The position numbers and the translations under genes were made by a program. DNA of 64,000 nucleotides, taken from Planotetraspora silvatica. Its GTDB lineage: Bacteria; Actinomycetota; Actinomycetes; Streptosporangiales; Streptosporangiaceae. Positions 55,651 through 63,720 of the stretch are shown here, one piece after another (the stretch's first letter is position 1; each line of letters begins with the position of its first letter). Below the pieces are notes generated by a model that saw only the letters and a program-made list of their open reading frames with translations, had not been told where the DNA came from and did not search any database. The stretch spans positions 1 through 64,000 of the forward strand of contig NZ_BOOQ01000056.1 of assembly GCF_016863315.1 (NCBI RefSeq). The letters are read 5' to 3'.

Positions 55651-57060
55651 TCAGCCTAATGCACCATCATCGGTTTCCCCGGTTGTCGCGGCATCCACGA
55701 AGCCGAAAGGAGCAAAATCTTGCGCCTCGTTCAAAAATGGCGGGCGGGCCATAAGCGCATACACCACTCCTCCGCCGACCCCGACAAACTCCAACCGTCT
55801 TTGCCCATGCAAATTTGAAGAAGGTGGATCGAACCACAGGTGGACATAGCCAGTTGGCGCCTCGGCCAAATAAGCCAGATCGCTATCTGTGATGACGATA
55901 ACTTCCGACTGACTGGATGCGAGATATGTATCTGTAGCTGAGTCGCCATTTCGACGAGGAGTGTCGATGTCGACGTCGGGCAGATTTGTGTCTAGATATT
56001 CTCGAACGTAATCGGCTGTAGCTGAATCCTGAGTCGAGATTACAATTCGACGTCCATCTCTTATTTCTCGCCCTACGAAGGTCAGCGTCACCGCGAGCTT
56101 ATTGTCATCTTCGAGATCATCAAATCGATCCAGCAGCACATCAACTTGATCTTCTGGTGCAGGCGGAGAAATTCCCCATGCGGGGACCAGAGACTCCTCC
56201 TCCGCCCCCCTCTGCTCGAGAGCCTCAAATGCAACGCTACCTGCCGGCTCATCGATAGTCATAGGTCGCGGACGGTCGAGAATGCGGTGCGCTCCTGGCG
56301 CCACACGTCGATACTGTGAGGCCAATAGCGCAGCGCTGAAAGCGGCCCGACTAGACTCTGCTGCACGACGCACCGTAGGCATTGGTTCCCCGCGCAGCCT
56401 GCTGAAGTACTGGAAGCCTTCTGTAATAAGTTTCCGCTCCGGCTCTGAAATTTGATAAAGAAGGAGCGTGCGCTGGATAAGCGTGCCACCCTCTTCATCT
56501 GCCACACTGGGGATGTTCAACAAATGGCGCACATTGAAGTATTCGGGCAGCACTTTCGCGGGGTCGGACTGGTGTATCTGAGTTACTAGAACGAGACGCG
56601 GCGCTCTCGTTAGAAGAACAAACTCTCTCTTATCGCGATACGGCAAGAAACTGTCTATGATCGCGAGGTCGAACTCTCGTCCTTGAAGAGCCCCCAGGAG
56701 TGACGTCCGAAGTAGGTTATTGGCAATGATTAGGACGCCACCCTTATCGAAGGAGGAATGGTACATCCAGTTCCGCAACTCACGCCGATCTCGCAACATT
56801 GTTGCTGCGACCTTATATTCGCCGAGCAAGCGCGCCTGCTGAGTGACAAAGGGTGTGTCCGTTACGAACAGGATGGTGGCTCGGGGATTTTCCTCCAGAA
56901 AGGCAATGATTGAGCTAGCAAGTGTCCGACTCTTCCCGCTGCCGACTGGGGCATACAGGATCGCGCATTCCCCTAGGCCAAGGCCCGCGATGGCGTTAAT
57001 GACTGGCCGATATAGCTTCGCGTGGGAGCTTTGGATATTGTCCAGGTCGTCGGAGCTCAT
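55651..57060 (-). CDS. Helicase-like P-loop ATPase without DEAD box, coupled to CBS-HEPN protein
   Basis: 469 aa. Walker A APVGSGKSR is at 37-45 and a Walker B-like strand FDLAIIDSF at 130-138, where superfamily 2 helicases have DEAH. A second RecA-like lobe is suggested by RRIVISTQDSATADYVREYL (about 350-370), EVIVITDSDLAYLAEAP and HLWFDPPSS. The Glu of Walker B is replaced by Ser, so ATP binding is likely but hydrolysis may be weak or use another residue. The ATG overlaps the CBS-HEPN stop (ATGA). Its DNA is clearly less GC-rich than the flanks, a sign of transfer. I do not recognise a named family. Confidence 0.72.
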   Translation of the reverse strand: MSSDDLDNIQSSHAKLYRPVINAIAGLGLGECAILYAPVGSGKSRTLASSIIAFLEENPRATILFVTDTPFVTQQARLLGEYKVAATMLRDRRELRNWMYHSSFDKGGVLIIANNLLRTSLLGALQGREFDLAIIDSFLPYRDKREFVLLTRAPRLVLVTQIHQSDPAKVLPEYFNVRHLLNIPSVADEEGGTLIQRTLLLYQISEPERKLITEGFQYFSRLRGEPMPTVRRAAESSRAAFSAALLASQYRRVAPGAHRILDRPRPMTIDEPAGSVAFEALEQRGAEEESLVPAWGISPPAPEDQVDVLLDRFDDLEDDNKLAVTLTFVGREIRDGRRIVISTQDSATADYVREYLDTNLPDVDIDTPRRNGDSATDTYLASSQSEVIVITDSDLAYLAEAPTGYVHLWFDPPSSNLHGQRRLEFVGVGGGVVYALMARPPFLNEAQDFAPFGFVDAATTGETDDGALG

Positions 57061-57896
57061 CGCCGTTGACCCGCCTTTCTGCGAAGCTTACGTAGTACCC
57101 ATGACCGGGCAGTTGCTAACTTGCGGAGATCTTCTTCGTCGAGCTCGCGCCTGAAGTGGAACGCATCATTCCTGAGGGATCCGACAGGTCTGATTTCGTA
57201 ATTGAACATCTCGCGATTCGTGCCCATCAGCCCCGAGAACAGCGGCCAATTCTTGCTATTGGCCACGATCGTCACCTGCTCATCGAACGTCATCTGGTCC
57301 AGGCTAATCGGGAGGTGATCTTCGCGGCCCTTGTAGATGCCACCGAGACTGTTACGAGCGCACTCTGCAAGTTGCTCCGGAGTGACTGCTGCTCCAATCA
57401 GCGATCGAAGCCCAGTCTCTGTCTCCTTGAGCAGCATATATGGACTGGCTGCACGGTACAGGTAAGAGATAACGTCACTGCTCGTCACGATCCCTTGCAG
57501 GCGGTCAGGCTCGCCGACCAGGACGACGTCAGCGTCTTCCAGGGGTGCGAACAGCGTGTCGATAGGGTCCCCGGCTCTCACGAAGATCGCTGGCTCTATA
57601 AAATCATCGACCACCAGTGTTTCAGCGGTCCTCGTCTTCTCAAGCACCCAGCGGCTACCAAGGAGACGATCAGTGAAGGATCGGTACGAGAAGAGCCCTA
57701 GCACTTCGTTGCCCGCCACGACTGGCAACTGGTTGTAACCGCGCTCTCGCATGATCTTGAGCGCGTCAGGAATCGCGCATTCTGGCGGCACTATGACTGG
57801 TTGATCCTCGGAGAGGAGGGATGACACCCGATAGAACATATGTAGTTCGTCAATGGGTGCCTGGGCGGGAGGCGAGCCATCCTCGGTTTGGCTCAC
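57057..57896 (-). CDS. CBS-pair protein with C-terminal HEPN-like RNase motif
   Basis: 279 aa from a GTG with AGGAGGG six bases upstream. Two CBS motifs (about 30-80: VIVPPECAIPDALKIMRERG; about 98-150: IFVRAGDPIDTLFAPLEDAD, LQGIVTSSDVISYLYR) form a nucleotide-binding Bateman module. A helical C-terminus contains LRNDAFHFRREL, that is R242-N-D-A-F-H247, the R-X4-H motif with a polar residue after Arg that marks catalytic HEPN ribonucleases. A nucleotide-gated RNase is a reasonable reading. Promoter likely between 57897 and 57990. Confidence 0.75.
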   Translation of the reverse strand: MSQTEDGSPPAQAPIDELHMFYRVSSLLSEDQPVIVPPECAIPDALKIMRERGYNQLPVVAGNEVLGLFSYRSFTDRLLGSRWVLEKTRTAETLVVDDFIEPAIFVRAGDPIDTLFAPLEDADVVLVGEPDRLQGIVTSSDVISYLYRAASPYMLLKETETGLRSLIGAAVTPEQLAECARNSLGGIYKGREDHLPISLDQMTFDEQVTIVANSKNWPLFSGLMGTNREMFNYEIRPVGSLRNDAFHFRRELDEEDLRKLATARSWVLRKLRRKAGQRR

Positions 57897-57992
57897 ACGA
57901 CCCTCCTGCGACTCGCGACTGTTGGAGGAAGTTTAGTGGAGATGTGGGGGTATTTGCCTGGGATCTGTAGCTCTCAACCACCGCCTGGATAA

Positions 57993-58217
57993 GCGGTCGT
58001 CTCCTGGCTCATCGCCGAATGCCTCCGCCTCGCGCTCGACAAGCTGGCCGATCTGCGGCTGACTCAGTGTGCGCACATGCTCGGATTCCGCGGCCACTTC
58101 TCCACGCGGAGCCGCCGCTACTCCACAACCCTCGGCGATATCCGGGCCGAACGCCAGGAACACGCTCGTCACGACAAAATCACCACTGGGCGCAGCTATC
58201 CGGCACTGGAGGTTCTC
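57993..58217 (+). pseudogene. RepSA-type replication initiator, C-terminal remnant
   Basis: Frame opens after a TAA at 57990 and reads AECLRLALDKLADLRLTQCA then HMLGFRGHFSTRSRRYSTTL, the conserved tail of initiators of actinobacterial integrative elements such as pSAM2 relatives. All upstream domains are missing, and the frame continues into the xis gene without a stop. Confidence 0.7.
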
Positions 58218-58400
58218 ATGACCTCTGAGCTGCTCACCGTCCCTGAAGGTATGGCCGCGCTCAAGGTCAGCCGTTGGACCGTCTACTGCCTGATCCGCTC
58301 GGGCGAACTCCCCTCGGTAGTCGTGAACGTCCGCTGTCGACGCATCCCGGCCCTCGCCCTGGACGCCTACGTGACCCAGCTCTGTGAGGGGGCTGCCTAA
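58218..58400 (+). CDS. Excisionase-like HTH protein (Xis)
   Basis: 60 aa, ATG at 58218 with GGAGG seven bases upstream. A MerR/HTH_17-type fold: LLTVPEGMAALKVSRWTVYC, IRSGELPSVVVNVRCRRIP. In pSAM2-like elements xis sits between rep and int, exactly as here. It overlaps the integrase stub (TAATG). Confidence 0.8.
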   Translation: MTSELLTVPEGMAALKVSRWTVYCLIRSGELPSVVVNVRCRRIPALALDAYVTQLCEGAA

Positions 58401-58458
58401 TGGGCAAGCGCGCCAACGGAGAGGGCTCTGTCTTCCCGTACAAGGACATGAAAGCGCG
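58400..58458 (+). pseudogene. Integrase N-terminal stub
   Basis: MGKRANGEGSVFPYKD is the standard opening of integrases paired with this Xis. Similarity ends after about 17 codons, where DNA leading into IS3 remnants begins. The C-terminal half at 54990-55565 is not its continuation in place. Confidence 0.65.
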
Positions 58459-58601
58459 GGCGACTCCTGCCCAGCCCCACGGGCCTGCACAGAATCAAGA
58501 AGGAACCGACCGTCCGCTTTTCAGGCGGACCAATCACCCTGCTCAGATAGCGACAACCGTGGTCAGAGGAGTGTGGGCGATAGCCGTTCCCTCGCAAGGT
58601 C

Positions 58602-59255
58602 CTGGACCTGCTCAAGGGTGGCCTGACCGTTCAGCAGGTGGCCGCGGACCTGCAGATCAGCGACCAGACGATCTACAACTGGCACAAGCAGGACCGCATC
58701 GACGCAGGGCTCGAGCCCGGCATTACGTCTTCAGTTCAGGTCGAACTGGTCGCCGCCCGGCGACGGATTTCGGAGCTTGAAGCCGAACTGGCGGTGGCCC
58801 GGCGGGCCAGTGAGCTGTTGCGAGAGGTGGTATCCCCCAAAGGCGGTTCGAGGCCATCGCGGTGATGGCCGGCGAAGGGTTCCCGGTTCAGGTCTGCTGC
58901 CGGGTGATGGGGGTCTCGGAGTCGGGCTTCTACGCCTGGCGGACTCGTCCGCTCTCAGCCAGGGCGCTACGGCATGCCTGGCTCACCGACATGATCCGCG
59001 AGGTCCACACGGCCTCTCGATGCGTCTACGGCGCCGCCGGGTCCACGCCGAACTCACCCTCGGCCGCGGAATCGCGGTCGGATACGGCGCGGTCGCCATG
59101 CTGATGCATCGTGCCGGCATCAAGGGCCTGCCCGGCAACCACCGCCGGCGCCCGATTCCGCAGGTGCCGACCGCGACCGACATGGTCGATCGGCTGTTCG
59201 CCAGGGGTGGGCCGAACCAGTTGTGGGTCACCGATTTCTGGACGCATTGGCCGGT
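58602..59255 (+). mobile_element. IS3-family insertion sequence remnant
   Basis: OrfA part (58602-58857): FPRKVLDLLKGGLTVQQVAA, SDQTIYNWHKQDRID, then a Glu/Ala-rich leucine zipper. OrfB part follows after the usual frame change: PVQVCCRVMGVSESGFYAWR, then after a frameshift near 59025 RRVHAELTLGRGIAVGYG and GPNQLWVTD with the first Asp of the DDE triad. The second Asp and Glu regions are gone and I see no paired terminal repeats, so it is inactive. Confidence 0.75.
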
Positions 59256-59486
59256 CAAGTCGACTCCGCGCGCTGCGTCGGGCACATCTCCCGCCTCGTG
59301 GACAGCCTCAAACCCTACGGCTCACCTGAGGTCCTGGGTGGGGCCGGCCTGGTCGACGAGGCCGGCCGGCGCGCCGGCGAACCGCTATGCGCCCGCACAG
59401 TCGATCACATAAGTCGGTTGGTTCCTAATGCCCTTACCCCTCACGCCATACCTGCGGTGTCCGGCATACCGTTATAGCCAGATCTC

Positions 59487-59527
59487 TCCGGACTTTCGGC
59501 CGCACCTAGGTCCGCCGAAGGACCGGA
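59487..59527 (+). promoter_or_regulatory. Hairpin directly ahead of a small gene
   Basis: Arms 59487-59500 and 59514-59527 pair at 12 of 14 positions. The right arm ends at the start of the GAAGGGAGG ribosome site of the 42-aa gene, so it could be a terminator for upstream readthrough or modulate ribosome access. Confidence 0.4.
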
Positions 59528-59542
59528 AGGGAGGTTAGGCAT

Positions 59543-59671
59543 ATGCACGGTAGGCGCCAAGTGGGCGACAAGCGGGCAGACGCCGACGAGCCGCTGTGGC
59601 TGCTCGTCGCAGCTCGGTTCGCGGCTGAGCTGGCGAGAGTGTTGCTGGAGTGGCTCACAAAAGGGTCATGA
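59543..59671 (+). CDS. 42-aa basic/hydrophobic small protein
   Basis: ATG at 59543 with GGGAGG nine bases upstream. Sequence begins MHGRRQVGDKRADADEPLWL and ends with an amphipathic, Leu-rich helix (FAAELARVLLEWLTKGS). Bracketed by two hairpins, it is a self-contained unit of the mobile element. Function unknown. Confidence 0.5.
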   Translation: MHGRRQVGDKRADADEPLWLLVAARFAAELARVLLEWLTKGS

Positions 59672-59722
59672 CGGCCCTGGCGGGCTCACGATGAGGTGAG
59701 TCCCGCAGGACCGCCGACACAG

Positions 59723-59762
59723 GGTCCTCGTGTCTTGTGCCTGCCGGGCAGACACGGGGGCC
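59723..59762 (+). terminator. Terminator hairpin after the 42-aa gene
   Basis: Arms 59723-59735 and 59750-59762 pair at 11 Watson-Crick plus 2 wobble positions with a 14-base loop, about 50 bp after the small gene. Confidence 0.6.
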
Positions 59763-59831
59763 CGCCTTTCTCACACAGCTAATGTACCTCTTCGCTGGCG
59801 TCACCTACGAGATCGACCTGTCTAGCGCGAA

Positions 59832-59863
59832 CGGCCCGGATCCTCGCGAAAGGATCCGGGCCG
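59832..59863. terminator. Perfect 12-bp terminator hairpin
   Basis: Arms 59832-59843 and 59852-59863 are perfectly complementary with an 8-base loop. It lies about 80 bp past the end of the leftward lipoprotein gene and can act on either strand. Confidence 0.75.
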
Positions 59864-59941
59864 GGATCCGCCGCTACCTGACGGCGGGGGCACAGCGCAG
59901 GGGCGGGGCCGGCGGCGTCGCAGACGAATGCCGCCGGCCGG

Positions 59942-60478
59942 TCAGCTCGCCGGCGGCGAGACGTACGCGTCGACAATGACGCATTTGATCTTGTTGCCGG
60001 GGAAATCCTTCGGGTCCTCGATCTGGCCCCAATCTTTCAGCTTGGCCGTCTGCCCGGGGGCGATGTGGTCGGCACTCGCGTCGCCGCCCATGATCGCGTC
60101 ACCTGCGGTGTTCTGGTACTGCAGGGCGACGAACATCGACCCGTTGATCTGCGTCGCGTTCTTGACCCGCATCACGACGTCGAACTGCGTGTCGGGGTCG
60201 GCGATGTCGCCGTACGTCTCCCTGTACATGCGGCACGTGGTGATCTCCACCGACGCGGGGTCGATCTTGGCGAGCACGGCGCCGACGAGGTCGGTGTACG
60301 TCACGCCGTAGGGGGCCGAGGCCTGCGGCGTGGCCGTCTGCTCGGCCGGCGGTGTCGGTTCGGCCTGCGCTGCGAGTGCGTCCGGTGGCTGCACTGGCGG
60401 CGTGCCCTCGCCTGCGGCCGAACTGCAGGCGGTGAGGACGGATGCCGCCGCGGTGACGGCGAGCAGGGTGCGCTGCAT
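59942..60478 (-). CDS. Secreted lipoprotein with proline-rich linker
   Basis: 178 aa. Signal peptide with lipobox LTAC, Cys18. An Ala/Pro/Thr linker (about 20-55) precedes a beta-rich domain of about 115 residues with two further Cys (TTCRMYRETYG and IKCVIVD) that could form a disulfide, and FDVVMRVKNATQING, reminiscent of DUF4352-like immunoglobulin folds. Surface-anchored; function unknown. Possibly entry exclusion or host surface protein of the mobile element. Confidence 0.75.
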   Translation of the reverse strand: MQRTLLAVTAAASVLTACSSAAGEGTPPVQPPDALAAQAEPTPPAEQTATPQASAPYGVTYTDLVGAVLAKIDPASVEITTCRMYRETYGDIADPDTQFDVVMRVKNATQINGSMFVALQYQNTAGDAIMGGDASADHIAPGQTAKLKDWGQIEDPKDFPGNKIKCVIVDAYVSPPAS

Positions 60479-60558
60479 AGGGGGTGCTCCTTTTGTTGTG
60501 GAACGTTACAGAGGGACAGTGCGTGAGGGTTCCCGCACCGTACGACGCCAGCGGCGGC

Positions 60559-60849
60559 TCAGGTGGCGATTCGGTGCACGCCGTGACTCGACCAGTCGGC
60601 GCGGCGTAGGCGGGCGCCGGCCCCGCGGGGGCGACCCTTGCCGCGCTCGAACACGGGCAGGCCTCCCCCGACGTTCAGGTCGACGACGTGGTCGGTCTTG
60701 CGGGTGACGACGCCGGGCCGCCTCCGGGGCGTGCCGGTGCCGCCGTACCCGTTGTCGGCGGTGAGGAACGTGAGGGTGTCGCCGACCTCGACCTGATCGA
60801 ACGTCACGGCCTCGGCCGCGGCCTCGCCGGCGACCTGGTAGCCGCTCAC
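60559..60849 (-). CDS. 96-aa hypothetical protein, mobile-element cargo
   Basis: GTG start overlaps the previous stop (GTGA). A short beta-rich domain: VTFDQVEVGDTLTFLTADNG and RRRPGVVTRKTDHVVDLNVG suggest a small barrel, followed by an Arg/Gly-rich tail. No family recognised. Confidence 0.6.
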   Translation of the reverse strand: MSGYQVAGEAAAEAVTFDQVEVGDTLTFLTADNGYGGTGTPRRRPGVVTRKTDHVVDLNVGGGLPVFERGKGRPRGAGARLRRADWSSHGVHRIAT

Positions 60850-61103
60850 GCGCCGACCTCGAGCTCGAGCAGGGCCGCGGCGCGGACGTAGGCGCCGAAC
60901 GCCGACGGGGGCTCGGTCGCCATGGTGGCGAGCACGTGCGCGGTCGCCGCGGTGATGGCGCGGTCGCGGTCGGCGCCGGCGGCCTCGAGGGTCTCGGCGA
61001 TCGCCGTGATCCGGCGTGTGATCGTCTCGACGGTGCGGCGGGCGAGGTCGAGGTAGGCCGCGGCCGGCCTGGTCGACGGGCCGGCGGTCGCGGTGGCGTT
61101 CAT
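60846..61103 (-). CDS. 85-aa alanine-rich helical hypothetical protein
   Basis: Mostly helical, Ala/Thr/Arg-rich (YLDLARRTVETITRRITAIA). Coupled to the next gene by GTGA. Typical of small unannotated genes in actinobacterial conjugative elements. Confidence 0.6.
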   Translation of the reverse strand: MNATATAGPSTRPAAAYLDLARRTVETITRRITAIAETLEAAGADRDRAITAATAHVLATMATEPPSAFGAYVRAAALLELEVGA

Positions 61104-61125
61104 GGGGCGGGCCTTTCGGTGCCGG

Positions 61126-61353
61126 TCAGGAGGCGGCGCGGCCGGCGTAGGGCTCGACGAACAGGTCGGGGCGGTCGGGGAACACGTCGGCGAGGGTGGC
61201 GTCGGCCGGTGCGCTGTAGCGGGTACGCTCGCGCAGTTCGATGCCGTCGAACACGGCGACGTGGTACGTGATGCGGCCGGGCGTGTGGTTGGGCAGCGGG
61301 CGCAGGATTTCCCAGGCCTCTTGTGCGAGCTCGTCGCGCACGCCGTTGAGCAC
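61126..61353 (-). CDS. 75-aa hypothetical protein, possibly 5'-truncated
   Basis: GTG at 61353, but protein-like sequence (GRGRTWGDLVAGDVLVLNG) continues upstream in frame without a clear start, so the 5' end may be lost. Contains RITYHVAVFDGIELRERTRY, a beta-strand pair. It precedes the 85-aa gene by 22 bp. Confidence 0.5.
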   Translation of the reverse strand: MLNGVRDELAQEAWEILRPLPNHTPGRITYHVAVFDGIELRERTRYSAPADATLADVFPDRPDLFVEPYAGRAAS

Positions 61354-61564
61354 CAGGACGTCGCCGGCGACGAGGTCGCCCCACGTCCGCCCGCGCCCTG
61401 CTTGCTGCGATGTCGCCGGGCGCCGCCGCCAAGATGCAGCGCACGACGCTCACGGGAGAGAGGTCCCGATGGCTCCCCGCCGGGTAAGCCCGTCAGGCGC
61501 CCGTCTCCGTCAGACCGAAGGAAACCGGTGGTGACGGCGCCCTGAGCCGTGCACCCTGAATCCC

Positions 61565-62536
61565 ATGCTGATCACTCTTGAACCAGGCGCGAACCGCAAC
61601 AAGGTTGTCGAGACGCTGAACGAGGTAGCCGCGGAGGCCGGCGACCTCCTCAGCACGGACGGGGCAGGGCGGGAAATGCGCCTCGCCTACCTCAAATGGG
61701 TCAACAAGACCCGCGCCAAACTGCGCGGTCAGATCAGCAACGCCGACCTTGACCGACTGGTCACGACACCGCGGTACATAACCGTGCTGTCGATGCAGAT
61801 CACCGAGGCACCGATCGCGGTGAGGAAGAACCCGAACCCGCGGACTGGCCCGGCCTGGCTGCCTGTGAGCGGCCCGGACACCCTTCCGATCCGCAACATG
61901 ATCGAACTGGAGGTTGCCGAGCACATCCGCAGCCTGGAAGCGGCATCCGCAACGCTGAGGAAGTGGTCGGATCTGCTCGACTCGCTCGACCGGCCGGGCC
62001 ATTTCGTCATCGCGGACTCCAGCGTCTACTGCCACCACCCGTCCCGCCTGAACGCGTGGGAGGTGAGCGCAGACATCAACGTCCTGCCGTCCCACGACGT
62101 CCACCTGATCCTCCCGCTCGCGGTGCTGGACGAACTGGACCGGCAGAAGGACCGCGGCCAGGGCGGTGCCAGCACCAACGCCCGCGAGACTATCAAGCAG
62201 TTGGACAGCCTTCTGCCCAACGGAGTCGTCCGCCGCCGCGGCACCGCCCCGGAAAACCCGGCCTTCCCGCGCGGCGCGATTACCATGGACCTGTGGCCCG
62301 ACCCGGCCGGTCACATCCGGATGGTCCGCACCGACGACGAGATCATCGCGCGGGCGGTGGCGTTTCAGGCGCTCGCCGGACGCAGTGTGCACCTGCTGAC
62401 CGGGGACATCGGCATGTGCACCCGGGCGCGGATGGCCGGCCTGGACTCAACGCGGCTGGACATGCCCAACGCGACCCACAAGCCTCCGAAGGCGCCGCGC
62501 GGCGACAAGCACCCGGCACTCACCGGCAGCAACTGA
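61565..62536 (+). CDS. PIN-domain protein (PhoH-type PIN)
   Basis: 323 aa. A helical N-terminal region (1-150) precedes a PIN nuclease domain with the acidic set FVIADSSVY, AVLDELDRQKD, TDDEIIARAV and LLTGDIGMCTRARMAGL, giving four acidic positions for metal-dependent RNA cleavage. No antitoxin-like gene is adjacent, so it is not an obvious VapBC toxin; the length and LTGDIGM motif fit PIN domains of the PhoH/YacL kind. Likely single-strand RNase. Confidence 0.85.
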   Translation: MLITLEPGANRNKVVETLNEVAAEAGDLLSTDGAGREMRLAYLKWVNKTRAKLRGQISNADLDRLVTTPRYITVLSMQITEAPIAVRKNPNPRTGPAWLPVSGPDTLPIRNMIELEVAEHIRSLEAASATLRKWSDLLDSLDRPGHFVIADSSVYCHHPSRLNAWEVSADINVLPSHDVHLILPLAVLDELDRQKDRGQGGASTNARETIKQLDSLLPNGVVRRRGTAPENPAFPRGAITMDLWPDPAGHIRMVRTDDEIIARAVAFQALAGRSVHLLTGDIGMCTRARMAGLDSTRLDMPNATHKPPKAPRGDKHPALTGSN

Positions 62537-62837
62537 CACCCAGGCCACCGGTCAACGTACCGTTGACCTCGCCAGCCCTACCGGATCCACCGGCGACAGA
62601 TCGGCGCCCCACCGCTCGCCGTCTTGCCCGTCGGGTCGACTTGGTGGTCTTCCAGCGAAGTCCTCCAGCGGCCAGGTGCCCTTGCCGTACATGGCGATGG
62701 TGCGCCAGTAGCGCTGGAGCGTCTCGATACCCGGCGGTCGCAACAGGGCGAGCGTGCGCTTCGCCGTTCAGATGTCGGACACGCTGGAGGCTGCGACGGA
62801 GACGGATCCACTTTTTGGGGAGTCTGGAGCACCCGCC
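62537..62837. other. Interval with only short remnants
   Basis: A minus-strand frame (62552-62743) carries IETLQRYWRTIAMYGKGTWP followed by LEDFAG, protein-like but unidentified and without a clear start. Otherwise nothing recognisable. Confidence 0.35.
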
Positions 62838-63403
62838 GATCCTGGTCTCCTATTGACCCCGTCGCCAGGAAAGTCCGCCCGAATCTCGGTGATCAGCTTC
62901 GTCGGCCTGTCCGGTGAGGGACCGGCCCGATTCGTCAGCCGGCTACAAGCCGCTCTCTTTCCTGGTTCAAGGCGCATCCCACCGGGGAGCGTCCCCTGGG
63001 CGGTCTGCTGATCATGGACGAGGCTCAGAACTTCGTGCCGTCCGGCGGGCCGAACCCGAGTACAGAGAGCACGGTCGAGCTCATCCGTCAGATACGCAAG
63101 TACGGACTCGGCATAGTCCTCGCCTCGCAGGCACCCAAGGGAATCAATCACCAAGCGGTGGGCAATACGGCGAACCAGTTCATCGGCAGGCTGACCGTAA
63201 CCGTTCAGATCAACGCGGCTCAGACCATGGCACAGTCACGCAACGCATTCCTCGACAATCTCGGCGGTCTCCCGCTCGGCACCTTCTATGCCGCTGGCGA
63301 GGGAACCGCATTCAGCAAGATCCAGGTACCGATATGCCTCAGCCACCACGCCGGGCCTCTGCAGGAGGACGAGGTCGTCGCACGCGCCCGCCGCGGTGCC
63401 TGA
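62838..63403 (+). pseudogene. HerA/VirB4-like ATPase, C-terminal remnant with frameshift
   Basis: Frame 1 reads ARISVISFVGLSGEGPARFV and SRLQAALF; after loss of one base near 62958 frame 2 reads SWFKAHPTGERPLGGLLIMD (Walker B), EAQNFVPSGG, LIRQIRKYGLGIVLASQAPK (sensor region) and an arginine-rich end. Walker A and the N-terminal barrel are gone. It probably descends from a DNA-translocating ATPase of a mobile element or defence system. Confidence 0.65.
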
Positions 63404-63498
63404 CCCGGCCACGTTCCACCATGGAGCCTCGGCGCGCGTCGTCGGCCCTCGCCCGGATACAAACCGGCGCACGGTCGCGGCAGCGGGCGCTTACCGCG

Positions 63499-63720
63499 CT
63501 ACAACGAGGTCGACATCGGCAGGTCAATCCCGAGTAGCTTCAGCAACTCGGCCGTTGGGACCAAGTAGGCCACGCCCACACGGATGATGCGGCACGGGAA
63601 GTCGCCCTTCTTGGCCAGCTCATAAGCCTTCGTCCTGCCGATGCCAAGAGCTCGAGCGGCCGTAAGCAGGTCGATGGTGGCCGGTAGGTGCTGCAACTCC
63701 GCCAGCGTTAGGACCTTCAT
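63499..63720 (-). CDS. Excisionase-like HTH DNA-binding protein
   Basis: 73 aa. ATIDLLTAARALGIGRTKAY and ELAKKGDFPCRIIRVGVAYL form the HTH_17/Xis fold. The ATG overlaps the NlpC/P60 stop as ATGA. A second Xis-like gene in the window, this one typical of the end of an integrative element, with int expected to its left but absent. Confidence 0.78.
   Translation of the reverse strand: MKVLTLAELQHLPATIDLLTAARALGIGRTKAYELAKKGDFPCRIIRVGVAYLVPTAELLKLLGIDLPMSTSL

Noticed and set aside
61565-62536. PIN protein as a VapC toxin
   Set aside because: Too long, has a 150-residue N-terminal region, and no small antitoxin gene overlaps it.
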